A stretch of DNA of 8,480 nucleotides from a bacterium (GCA_020352595.1 CP070682.1:1798083-1806562); one strand, 5' to 3'; shown: positions 1 through 6,136, counted from the first letter of the stretch. Notes: generated by a model not told the origin, from the sequence alone. Translations and numbers: made by a program.

Positions 1-891
1 CCCGGGGCCCATGATCTCCCGGCGCCCTTCGGGGTAGGTGAGGGCCAGCCGGCCCCGCGTGAGGCGCCCCAGGAACGCGGGAACGACGCGGCGGCCCACC
101 CGGTCCAGCAGTCCGGGGGGAGCCGGGCGGACGGTGTCGGCGCTGACGGGGGCCGGTTTGGGAAAATAGGGCAGGCGGCGCTGGAAGCGGAGACGGGCGG
201 CCTGCCAGAGTATCCGCGGCATGGTGAGGCTGACCCTCAGGGGGTGGTGAAGCAGTTTGCCGGCCACGGTCCAGCGCGAGAGGGGGACGGAGATGCCCGT
301 AAGGCGGGCGGCGAAGACCAGGTCCTCCCCCTGGCTGTAGTGGATGGCGATGTCCAGATCCCCCTCGCGCACGTCCCGGATGTAAAAGTCGTAAACACCC
401 TTGCGCTGGAAGAAGGGGGAGACGTGGAACACCTTCTCGGCCCGGTAGTGCATCTCTCCCTTCCGGCGGGAGGCCATGGGCCTGGACAGGAGGTAGAGGT
501 GCATCTCCCCGAAGGTGTTGTTGACCTGGGCCACGACGCACTGGAGCGCCTCCTTCTGGTCGTAGCAGAAGAAGAAACTCACCGGGTTGAAGACGTAGTG
601 AAGGACCCTGGCCGAGGTGACCAGGATGGCCCGGGCGGGTGCGGGCAGCCCGTACCGGGCCAGGAACCGCGAGAGCTTTTCCCGGATGGAGCCGGGGCCA
701 GGCTCGAGGTAGTCCCTGTCGTGAATGGCCACCGGGCGCACCCGGTTGTGCCCGAAGAGGAACACCTCTGCCGGCAGGTCCTCGAGCTCGTCGAGGTCGA
801 AAGCGTAAAAATACACCCCGTACCGGAAGCGGTGTCGTACCGGCAGCGCCCGCGCGTGCAGGATCGTCCCCGTGAAGATCCTTGACCTCAC
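1..891 (-). CDS. DUF1365 protein fused to the start of a CFA-synthase-like methyltransferase (partial)
   Basis: The frame is open for 297 codons and leaves the window without a stop. Residues 1-245 are a full DUF1365 domain: HARALPVRHRFRY near the N-terminus, GHNRVRP (47-53), HYVFNPVSFFFCYD (98-111), QVNNTFGEMH (122-131), EKVFHVSPF (152-160) and a closing PYFPKP (241-246). DUF1365 proteins have no settled biochemical role, but they usually sit beside an FAD oxidoreductase and a cyclopropane-fatty-acid-synthase-type SAM methyltransferase. After a short linker, residues 260-297 (LLDRVGRRVVPAFL, then GRLALTYPEGRR) resemble the N-terminal domain of such methyltransferases, so I infer a two-domain fusion with the catalytic part outside the window. 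The GTG start at 891 overlaps the upstream stop codon in a GTGA, which implies translational coupling with the oxidoreductase gene. The DUF1365 call is firm; the fusion is likely but incompletely visible. Confidence 0.88.
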   Translation of the reverse strand, partial: MRSRIFTGTILHARALPVRHRFRYGVYFYAFDLDELEDLPAEVFLFGHNRVRPVAIHDRDYLEPGPGSIREKLSRFLARYGLPAPARAILVTSARVLHYVFNPVSFFFCYDQKEALQCVVAQVNNTFGEMHLYLLSRPMASRRKGEMHYRAEKVFHVSPFFQRKGVYDFYIRDVREGDLDIAIHYSQGEDLVFAARLTGISVPLSRWTVAGKLLHHPLRVSLTMPRILWQAARLRFQRRLPYFPKPAPVSADTVRPAPPGLLDRVGRRVVPAFLGRLTRGRLALTYPEGRREIMGPG

Positions 892-2180
892 AGCTCGACT
901 CCGAGGGCGCGCCCCACCTCCACAGCGGACCGCACGGCGTCCTCGTGGAACCCGTACCCGAAATAGCTGCCGCAGAACCAGGTGTTCCGTATGCCGTTGA
1001 GGGAGGGGAGCTCCGGCTGGGTCCTGGTGCTGACGAAGGTGTAGACCGGGTGGTGGTAGGTCATCTCGGCGATCACCGCTCCGGGATCTATGGGGGTCTG
1101 CCGGTTCAACGACACGCAGTAGTGCCGGCTGGTCCTGAGCCCCTGAAGGATGTTCATGCTGTAGGAAACGGACACCGGCCCGCTCCCGGCCCGCTCGCGA
1201 CAGTAGTTCCACGCCGCCCAGGCCCCTTTCACCGGGGGCAGCACAGAGGTGTCCGTGTGCAGGACCGTGCGGTTGGCCCGGTATCTCCACGATCCCAGGA
1301 GCCGTCTTTCCTCGTCCGAGGGATCCTCCAGCATCTTCAGGGCGTCATCGGCGTGGGCTGCCACGACCACCCTGTCGAAGGTGTGGCTCTGACCGGCGGC
1401 TGTTCGCACCCTGACCCGGCCGTTCTCCCGCCTCAGGGCGACGACGGGCGTCCCCAGGTGGACCGAGCCGGTGAAAGAACCCTCGAAGGCTTCCACGTAC
1501 CTCCGGCTTCCGCCCACGATGGTCATCCATCTGGGCTGCCGCGTCAGGGTGAGCAGGCCGTGGTTGTGATAAAAGCGCAGGAAGGAGGCCGCCGGGAACT
1601 GCTCCATGTCCTCCATGGAGGCCGACCAGATGGCCGAGGCCATGGGCAGGATGAAGTTGTGCACCGTTTCCCCGGGGTAGCGCCCCTCAAGGTACCGGCC
1701 CAGGGAGACGTCCGGCACGCGGTCCTCTTCCACGAGCCGCGTCCCGTCCCGGCAGAACCGGGCGATCCCCTCGAGCATCCTCCAGAAACCGGGGCGGAGG
1801 AGGTTTGCCGGCTGTGCGAAGAGACCCCTGAGGCCGCGGCTGGAATAGGCGAGGCCGGAGACCCTGTCGTGGAAGGAGAAGGACATGCCGGTGTCGCGCA
1901 CGCTGACATTGAGTTGAGAGAGGAACTTCCTCAGGAGGGGGTAGGTGCGGTCGTTATGGACGATGAAACCGGTGTCCACGGGGGTTCCGGCGTCGGGCCC
2001 GTCCGGGACGATGACGGTGTGGGTGTGACCGCCCAGGTAATCGTTGGCCTCGAAGAGGGTCACCTGGTGGACCCTCTGGAGTAGGTGAGCGGCCACGATG
2101 CCGGCGACGCCCCCTCCCACCACAGCCGCGGTGGGCGCACCCTGGCGCTGCCCGGCAGCCATCAAGCCGCGGCCGCTCAT
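888..2180 (-). CDS. FAD-dependent oxidoreductase of the COG2907 / amine-oxidase-like type
   Basis: This is a 430-residue flavoprotein. An N-terminal Rossmann motif AAVVGGGVAG (18-27) is followed by the ribose-binding acid in LFEAN (42-46) and by LGGH (49-52); PVDTGFIVHND (67-77) is typical of this family. The C-terminal FAD-contacting segment WFCGSYFGYGFHEDAVRSA spans 401-419. It probably oxidises, desaturates or isomerises an acyl chain together with the neighbouring methyltransferase; the substrate cannot be read from the sequence. I prefer the ATG at 2180 because GGGGGAGGG lies about 6 bases upstream. An in-frame GTG at 2186 overlaps the stop of the DUF1295 gene (GTGA) and is an alternative that adds two residues. 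A longer upstream extension is possible, but it would overlap the DUF1295 gene and is low-complexity shadow sequence. The stop overlaps the DUF1365 start, so the two are probably cotranslated. Confidence 0.93.
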   Translation of the reverse strand: MSGRGLMAAGQRQGAPTAAVVGGGVAGIVAAHLLQRVHQVTLFEANDYLGGHTHTVIVPDGPDAGTPVDTGFIVHNDRTYPLLRKFLSQLNVSVRDTGMSFSFHDRVSGLAYSSRGLRGLFAQPANLLRPGFWRMLEGIARFCRDGTRLVEEDRVPDVSLGRYLEGRYPGETVHNFILPMASAIWSASMEDMEQFPAASFLRFYHNHGLLTLTRQPRWMTIVGGSRRYVEAFEGSFTGSVHLGTPVVALRRENGRVRVRTAAGQSHTFDRVVVAAHADDALKMLEDPSDEERRLLGSWRYRANRTVLHTDTSVLPPVKGAWAAWNYCRERAGSGPVSVSYSMNILQGLRTSRHYCVSLNRQTPIDPGAVIAEMTYHHPVYTFVSTRTQPELPSLNGIRNTWFCGSYFGYGFHEDAVRSAVEVGRALGVEL

Positions 2181-2182
2181 GA

Positions 2183-2968
2183 TCACCCTCCCCCGCGCCC
2201 CTTCCGGGGGAACCAGGGGATCAGGGGGCTGGTCCTTCTCCGGTACTCCTCGAAATCCGGGTTGCCCTCGTACTTCTTCTCCAGCATGGGGATGCCGGAG
2301 ACACTCAGCAGCAGGTAGTTGATGGTCAGGGGGCTGATGACGGTCCACCAGGTCCCGGGCGACCCGAGGGCGACCAGGAACACACCCCACCAGAGGGTGC
2401 ACTCGCCGAAGTAGTTGGGGTGCCTGGTGTAGCGCCACAGGCCGAGGGTCATGATCTTCCCCTTGTTGGCCCGATCCCTTTTAAAGCGCAGGAGCTGGTA
2501 ATCCCCCACGGACTCGAAGGTCAGGCCCAGGGCCCAGACCGCAAGACCCAGAAGGTCCAGCCATCCCAGGGGACGGCCGGGTAGGGCCATGACCGCCAGC
2601 GCCGGCGAGGCGATGACCAGGGCGATGGCCCCCTGCAGCATGTAGATCTGGAAGTAGCTGCGGACAACGAACCACCGGCCCCACTCCTCCCTCCACTTCC
2701 GGTAGCGGAAATCCTCTCCCCGTCCCCTGTTCCTGATGAAGATGTGGGAGGCCAGGCGCGCGCCCCAGACCGCCACCATGACCAGGACCAGGGTCTGCCG
2801 GGGGTGGACGAGACCCGTCCGCCAGACGGCGGCCGAGGTAGCCACGATGAAAGCCCCGCCATAGGCGATGTCGGCGATGCTGTTGTCCTTCAGGGCCAGC
2901 GCGAGGAGAAAGACGAGGGTCATGTAAACCGCCACTGCGGGTGCCGGGTGGAGGAACACGGATGTCAC
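2183..2968 (-). CDS. DUF1295 membrane protein (steroid 5-alpha-reductase-like)
   Basis: This 261-residue polytopic membrane protein has hydrophobic segments around 10-28, 36-50, 58-74, 108-128, 136-152, 190-202 and 208-224. The family signature GLWRYTRHPNYFGE is at 176-189, and the closing block is SGIPMLEKKYEGNPDFEEYRRR (in two parts, 224-236 and 237-245). This C-terminal block is shared with steroid 5-alpha-reductases and isoprenylcysteine methyltransferases. In those families it binds NADPH or SAM, so a lipid double-bond reductase or a methyltransferase role are both possible. The length is normal for DUF1295. The GTG at 2968 sits just after a G-rich GGGGGGGGAG and overlaps the TGA of a tiny upstream ORF. 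A second GTG at 2959 has better spacing to that G-rich site and could be the true start. The gene lies directly before the FAD oxidoreductase gene with no gap, so they share a transcript. Confidence 0.93.
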   Translation of the reverse strand: MTSVFLHPAPAVAVYMTLVFLLALALKDNSIADIAYGGAFIVATSAAVWRTGLVHPRQTLVLVMVAVWGARLASHIFIRNRGRGEDFRYRKWREEWGRWFVVRSYFQIYMLQGAIALVIASPALAVMALPGRPLGWLDLLGLAVWALGLTFESVGDYQLLRFKRDRANKGKIMTLGLWRYTRHPNYFGECTLWWGVFLVALGSPGTWWTVISPLTINYLLLSVSGIPMLEKKYEGNPDFEEYRRRTSPLIPWFPRKGRGGG

Positions 2969-3027
2969 GGCTCCCCCCCCTCGGGGCTGGTGGAGGCATG
3001 CTGTTCATGTCCACGGGCAGATTTCAT
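2965..3027 (-). CDS. possible 20-codon small ORF ahead of the DUF1295 gene
   Basis: The ATG at 3027 begins a 20-codon frame (MKSARGHEQH, then ASTSPEGGEP). Its TGA overlaps the GTG start of the DUF1295 gene as GTGA, the same geometry as two other junctions in this operon. AAAGGGGA lies about 8 bases before the ATG and could serve as a ribosome binding site. The peptide is polar with no recognised domain, so its translation may matter more than its product, for example by carrying ribosomes to a GTG start with poorly spaced Shine-Dalgarno sequence. The frame continues open upstream through the antisense shadow of DUF2177, so it may also be chance. Confidence 0.3.
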   Translation of the reverse strand: MKSARGHEQHASTSPEGGEP

Positions 3028-3057
3028 GCAGAGATCCCCTTTCGTGGGGGAGGGACC

Positions 3058-3078
3058 GGCGCGGCCTCGGCCGGCGCC
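3058..3078. other. GC-rich hairpin just after the DUF2177 stop
   Basis: GGCGCGGCC and GGCCGGCGCC form a 9-bp stem with one bulged G and a 2-base loop (too tight as drawn, so the inner pair would open). It begins 2 bases after the DUF2177 stop and has no T-run on either strand, so it is not a normal intrinsic terminator. It could protect the 3' end of the DUF2177 message or lower expression of the downstream genes. Confidence 0.35.
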
Positions 3079-3080
3079 CG

Positions 3081-3491
3081 TCAGCGCGCCAGCCAGCGCC
3101 CCAGCAGCGTGCTCACCGCGGCCACGGTGGAGCACAGGACGACGCCCCAGGCGATGTCTGCCATGGCCACCTTCAGGGGCCAGTCGCGCAGGGTGGCCAG
3201 GTTGGTGAGGTCGTAGGTCGCGTATGTGAAAAAGCCGAAAAGGGCGCCCCACACCAGCGCGGTGCGCAGGGAGCCGCTCCTCAAGGCCGGCACCACGGCG
3301 AAGAGGATGATACCCACGATGAACAGCAGGTAGAAGGTCAGCGCAGCGGGCCAGTTCACCGAGGGGGCCATGAGATGTCCGATATTCTCCCCGTAAAAAC
3401 GCCTGGCCACCAGGCCCAGCCAGAGCATGTCGATGGCGAAAAAGACGGGGACCGTGAGAAGATAGAGCTTCACGTAAAAGACCGCGTTCAT
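3081..3491 (-). CDS. DUF2177 family small membrane protein
   Basis: This 136-residue protein has four membrane segments (about 8-27, 48-69, 77-92 and 108-127). It carries the recognisable DUF2177 blocks FFAIDMLWLG (17-26), APSVNWPAA (42-50), FGFFTYATYDLTNLATL (85-101) and WPLKV (104-108). The length matches the family. The function is unknown, but DUF2177 genes recur with FAD oxidoreductase, DUF1365, CFA-type methyltransferase and DUF1295 genes, as here. I therefore place it in the same membrane-lipid modification pathway, perhaps as an accessory or scaffold in the inner membrane. The ATG at 3491 has an excellent AAAGGAGG 4 bases upstream. A gap of about 110 bp to the DUF1295 gene contains a hairpin and the small ORF. 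It is the first gene of the likely operon. Confidence 0.93.
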   Translation of the reverse strand: MNAVFYVKLYLLTVPVFFAIDMLWLGLVARRFYGENIGHLMAPSVNWPAALTFYLLFIVGIILFAVVPALRSGSLRTALVWGALFGFFTYATYDLTNLATLRDWPLKVAMADIAWGVVLCSTVAAVSTLLGRWLAR

Positions 3492-3749
3492 GATGCCTCC
3501 TTTGACCCGCGAGCCTCCTCGCCTCCTGCTGGTCTCCCAGGGCAGCCGGGATCATCCACCCCGGGGTTAAGGAAAATCTACCATAAAAGAAGCAGGATTT
3601 TAGGAAAGGGCTCTGACACCCTCATCGGGTCTGACATCCGGAGCTGCTGAAAAGGGGTAGAAGGCCCGGCCTCGCTCTCCTGCCTGACCACCGGGCGGGA
3701 AAATGTCCGCAGGGGATCCGGTACGGGCGCAGTTTCCCTGGGCACCTCT
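3492..3749. other. intergenic region upstream of the DUF2177 operon
   Basis: This 258-bp stretch lies between two minus-strand genes and shows no convincing gene. It holds a pair of direct repeats (3609-3639), the 10-bp palindrome ACCCCGGGGT (3558-3567) and a wide inverted repeat, GCCCGG (3664-3669) with CCGGGC (3691-3696). On the minus strand that inverted repeat is followed by a pyrimidine-rich stretch ending in TTTT, so it might be a weak terminator for the zinc-ribbon gene. The only AT-rich segment, about 3568-3605, is where a minus-strand promoter for the operon would be expected, but I cannot find a well-spaced pair of boxes. Confidence 0.5.
3609..3639. repeat. two 13-bp direct repeats, period 18 bp
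   Basis: GGCTCTGACACCC (3609-3621) and GGGTCTGACATCC (3627-3639) agree at 11 of 13 positions and start 18 bp apart. They lie about 120 to 150 bp upstream of the DUF2177 start and next to the only AT-rich segment of the gap. This suggests a tandem regulator site for the operon, but nothing identifies the regulator. Confidence 0.4.
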
Positions 3750-4736
3750 TCAGCCGCTCCTGAAGAGCACCCCCATCTGGACCAGCACACCCATCACCGT
3801 GAACGGGAGGAGAAGGATGAAGTTGATCTTGCCGATGGTACGGGCCCTTTTGGCTCCGCGTATGTTGTCCTTGTACCTGAGGCAGAACCGGTAGTAGTCG
3901 TTGGACCCCATGGAAGCGTAGAAAACGTTTATCGCGATGCTGATGACGTAATTGAAGGGGTTGCCGGGAACCGTCTGCGACCCCAGAAGGGCTGATGCCC
4001 CCAGGGACAGGACGACGGCACCGAAAAGGTAGAGGACACCCCTGGCCGACATCCCCTTGAGAAAATACCTCAACGAACCGAAGAAAAAAGAAGGCCAGTT
4101 CCAGGATCTGTTGAACTTCCCCTCCTCGAACCCCTTGAACTTCCGGATCCAGTGGTCCCTGTTGCTCAAGTCGATCTCTGTGAGCAGTTTGTAGAAGGGT
4201 GACGCCTCCAGCTCCCTCTGCCCCTTGGTGGCGGTCCCCCCGCCCGTGTCGGCCACCAGTTTCCCCTGCTCGTCCATCTTCCCGAGGACCTTGAAGGCGT
4301 CCTCTCCCTCGTACAGGAAGTGGGACCCGCAGCTCCTGCAGATGTATTCCCTTCCCTCACCGGCCCAGTTCTTCCACGCTCCGCAGTCCGGACAAAGGGA
4401 CCTCCGGATGTGATCCCTCTCCGGCTCGTCGAGCTTCCTGACCCCGTACTCCTCGCCGCCCAGGGTGATGGTCTTGTCGAAACCCTCCCCCACCGGCATG
4501 ACGCTCAGCAGTTCGGTGCCGTCGGCGGCGCAGAACCGGACATCCAGGGGATAGTCCCGGCCGCATTGGGGACAGGTCTTTCTCAGGGGCTGGACCACCA
4601 GGGCCGTCCCGTCCTCGGGGCAGAAGTTGACCTCCGGACCGTATGCGGCGCCGCACTGGGGGCAGGCCTTTACCGGTTGATCTTCCACCGGCCGGGTCAT
4701 GCCGCCGGCCTTCTCTTCGGAACCGTCGGGTCCCAT
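3750..4736 (-). CDS. triple zinc-ribbon membrane protein with DUF2628-like C-terminus
   Basis: This 328-residue protein has two N-terminal ribbons of the form CPQCG...FCxxDG (Cys 25, 28, 39 and Cys 55, 58, 69). In each the usual fourth Cys is missing, as in the common 'DG' ribbon variant. A third complete ribbon follows (CPDCG and CRSCG, Cys 115, 118, 133, 136). The linker region 145-205 is polar. The motif FNRSWNWPSFFFGSLRYF (208-225) starts a DUF2628-like segment with membrane helices near 232-251, 260-276 and 302-322. Such proteins probably sit in the inner membrane with the ribbons in the cytoplasm; the family function is not known. I chose the ATG at 4736 because AGGAGGT lies 4 bases upstream. 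A GTG at 4769 and an ATG at 4754 are in frame but have no good ribosome site. A sigma70-like promoter lies upstream. The function is not linked to the downstream lipid operon by any clear evidence. Confidence 0.85.
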   Translation of the reverse strand: MGPDGSEEKAGGMTRPVEDQPVKACPQCGAAYGPEVNFCPEDGTALVVQPLRKTCPQCGRDYPLDVRFCAADGTELLSVMPVGEGFDKTITLGGEEYGVRKLDEPERDHIRRSLCPDCGAWKNWAGEGREYICRSCGSHFLYEGEDAFKVLGKMDEQGKLVADTGGGTATKGQRELEASPFYKLLTEIDLSNRDHWIRKFKGFEEGKFNRSWNWPSFFFGSLRYFLKGMSARGVLYLFGAVVLSLGASALLGSQTVPGNPFNYVISIAINVFYASMGSNDYYRFCLRYKDNIRGAKRARTIGKINFILLLPFTVMGVLVQMGVLFRSG

Positions 4737-4906
4737 CCTGACCTCCTCGTCCATTGCCCGGTTTTTCACCCGCGTTCAGCCTCGCCGGGTCCACCGGGGG
4801 ACGGGATCCTTTCCCCCCTGAACACCGGAGCCGCCTCCCCTCGGGAAGACGGCTCGAAAGAGGACACCCTGGATGTCGTTTCCCCCATCTCCCCCACAGC
4901 ATTATT

Positions 4907-4936
4907 ATTCTAAAGGCCCGGGAGCGGCCTTGTAAA
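4907..4936 (-). promoter_or_regulatory. sigma70-like promoter for the zinc-ribbon gene
   Basis: On the minus strand, TTTACA (4931-4936, 5 of 6 to TTGACA) and TAGAAT (4907-4912, 5 of 6 to TATAAT) are separated by 18 bases. Transcription would begin near 4900, giving a leader of about 165 bases before the ATG at 4736. Confidence 0.55.
4913..4931. promoter_or_regulatory. inverted repeat AAGGCC-N7-GGCCTT inside the promoter spacer
   Basis: A perfect 6-bp inverted repeat with a 7-base centre fills the spacer between the -35 and -10 boxes of the minus-strand promoter. That is a typical place for a repressor or a MerR-type activator to bind. No regulator gene is in the window, and its identity is unknown. 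Confidence 0.4.
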
Positions 4937-5156
4937 CCCTTCCGGGGGACGGTCCTCAAATACTCAAATTTCACCGCCTGTGGATATTCGTAATCAGAGC
5001 ATTACCGAAACCCATGGCACCACCGGAACCTCATGGACTCTTTGTTCCACCCATCGGGTCCCACCGGAGTGTCCCGCAGTCCGAGCGACCCGCATCGACC
5101 CATAAGGGTGAAGTTGTGTGGTAAAAATAGATTATGGCAATTCAAAGGAGGAGATC

Positions 5157-5600
5157 ATGTCGGCAGACCGCAAGGCCGTTGGAATCCTGAAAAAATTCTT
5201 CAACCTCGAGGTCATGGCTGTGCAGATCTACCGCAGCCAGATCGGTGCTCTGACCGACATGGGGGAGAGAGCCATGATGGTGGCCGCCATGGAGAACGAG
5301 GAACACCACAGGGAGACCTTCCGTTCCCTGCTGCGGGGCAGGGACAGCAGGCCATCACCCCGTCACCATCTCTTCTGGCTTGTGGGGCAGGTACTCGGCA
5401 GGACGACCTCCATGCTGGGAAGGAAGGCCGTGTTGCGAGGCGACATCGCCTTCGAGGACAAGGCCACCAGAGAGTACACCGCGTTCATCAAGGAAGGGGA
5501 CTTCACGGACGAGGAAGCGGCCTTTCTCAGAGAGTTCCTGGAGGATGAGAGACGGCACGCCGCGAACTGGAGACGGTTGCTGTCGGCCCAGGAGCCTTGA
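5157..5600 (+). CDS. COQ7-like ferritin-fold (diiron) protein
   Basis: This 147-residue, all-helical protein carries a diiron ligand pattern: Glu18 on helix 1, Glu48-x-x-His51 in ENEEHH, an acid on helix 3 (Glu100 or Glu106), and Glu131-x-x-His134 in EDERRHAANW. The middle segment (77-107, WLVGQVLGRTTSMLGRKAV onward) has the layout of COQ7/demethoxyubiquinone hydroxylase, where a LG..T.LLG..A segment precedes the third-helix Glu. A plain rubrerythrin-like ferritin domain is the alternative. Real COQ7 hydroxylates a quinone precursor at the membrane; whether this one does so is unknown, because no ubiquinone genes are nearby. The ATG at 5157 has AGGAGG 6 bases upstream. An in-frame start at 5118 would add 13 residues but lacks such a site. 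The gene stands alone, convergent with the DUF488 gene. Confidence 0.82.
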   Translation: MSADRKAVGILKKFFNLEVMAVQIYRSQIGALTDMGERAMMVAAMENEEHHRETFRSLLRGRDSRPSPRHHLFWLVGQVLGRTTSMLGRKAVLRGDIAFEDKATREYTAFIKEGDFTDEEAAFLREFLEDERRHAANWRRLLSAQEP

Positions 5601-5672
5601 GGGGACATCCACGCGCACACACCCTGCGGACGTCAGGCATAGGGTCGGTTTCAGGGCAGCGCGCCGGCAGGA

Positions 5673-6089
5673 TCAGGCCCCTGGTTCCACTCCCTCCACC
5701 ACCACCCGGGCTCCGTACAGCTCCTCGGCCAACCGCATGAGGATCCTCCGGTGGCATGCCTTCCCGGGTCCTTCGTAGCACACGAGGTAGAGGTCTTCCT
5801 TTTCGGCGCGGCGGCCGATCTCCTCCAGCCTGGCCAGGGCCGCCGGATCCCCCAGGATCTGCTTCCTGAACCTGCTCTCGTACGCCATGTCCAGGAACGC
5901 CTGGTTGTGGCTTTCCGCCGTCCCTTTGCCAAGGGTGCTCTCCAGCCTTTCCCTGGTGGCGTTGAACTCCGCGAACAGGGCGTCGGAAGGCGCCAGTTCG
6001 TCGTTGCCCCTTCCCCGGTTTACGAGGATCCGGCGTTCCTTCGGGATCCCCTGGCTGCGCATCTGGGAGATACTGGCCTCCTTCAGCAT
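5673..6089 (-). CDS. DUF488 family protein
   Basis: This 138-residue soluble protein carries the DUF488 signature YLVCYEGPGKACHRRIL (101-117), with Cys104, Glu106 and the Cys112-His113-Arg114 cluster conserved. The N-terminal half has ILVNRGRGNDELAPS (21-35) and a region rich in charged helices. That fits the short YeaO-like branch of DUF488 better than the longer branch beginning with an IGHS motif. The family is found widely and has no firmly assigned reaction. The ATG at 6089 follows GAGGAGG with 6 bases between. The gene is convergent with the COQ7-like gene and only 72 bp separate their stops. No intrinsic terminator with a T-run is seen between them. Its upstream region, shared with the divergent acyltransferase gene, includes the inverted repeat at 6110-6136. 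Confidence 0.8.
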   Translation of the reverse strand: MLKEASISQMRSQGIPKERRILVNRGRGNDELAPSDALFAEFNATRERLESTLGKGTAESHNQAFLDMAYESRFRKQILGDPAALARLEEIGRRAEKEDLYLVCYEGPGKACHRRILMRLAEELYGARVVVEGVEPGA

Positions 6090-6109
6090 CGGGCACCTCC
6101 TCGAAAGGG

Positions 6110-6136
6110 TCTGATGTCAGGGCTCATGGTATCAGA
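6110..6136. promoter_or_regulatory. inverted repeat TCTGAT-N15-ATCAGA upstream of the DUF488 gene
   Basis: A perfect 6-bp inverted repeat with a 15-base centre lies 21 to 47 bases upstream of the DUF488 start, where a minus-strand promoter or operator would be. Its left arm (GGGTCTGATGTC) resembles the GGGTCTGACATC repeat upstream of the DUF2177 gene. It may be a regulator site, but chance cannot be excluded. Confidence 0.3.

Larger units (their letters stand above)
4737..5156. other. divergent intergenic region between zinc-ribbon and COQ7-like genes
   Basis: This 420-bp stretch has no supportable gene. The part nearest the zinc-ribbon gene (4737-4900) is GC-rich and forms its leader. The middle (4900-4990) is AT-richer and carries the minus-strand promoter and inverted repeat listed separately, plus two CTCAAAT copies (4955-4961 and 4963-4969) just upstream of the -35 box. 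The right part (4990-5156) leads to the COQ7-like gene. There, AT-rich sequence at 5120-5145 suggests a plus-strand promoter, but I find no well-spaced -35/-10 pair. Confidence 0.55.

Noticed and set aside
244..2084. Long plus-strand open frames across positions 244-885 and 882-2084
   Set aside because: They lie antisense to the DUF1365 and FAD oxidoreductase genes, have Pro/Gly/Arg/Val-rich sequence without domains, and reflect GC-rich codon bias on the other strand.
3549..3554. TGATCC on the minus strand, like the -35 box of ChrR-controlled ECF sigma factors, upstream of the DUF2177 operon
   Set aside because: No matching -10 element lies 15 to 18 bases downstream, and a single hexamer is expected by chance in GC-rich DNA.
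3578..3790. Minus-strand open frame crossing the end of the zinc-ribbon gene into the intergenic gap
   Set aside because: It has no ribosome binding site or recognisable motif, and starts inside the zinc-ribbon coding sequence in another frame.
5610..5672. Search for a bidirectional terminator between the convergent COQ7-like and DUF488 genes
   Set aside because: The only inverted repeat (CCCTG with CAGGG) has a loop of about 25 bases and no T-run, so it is too weak to call.
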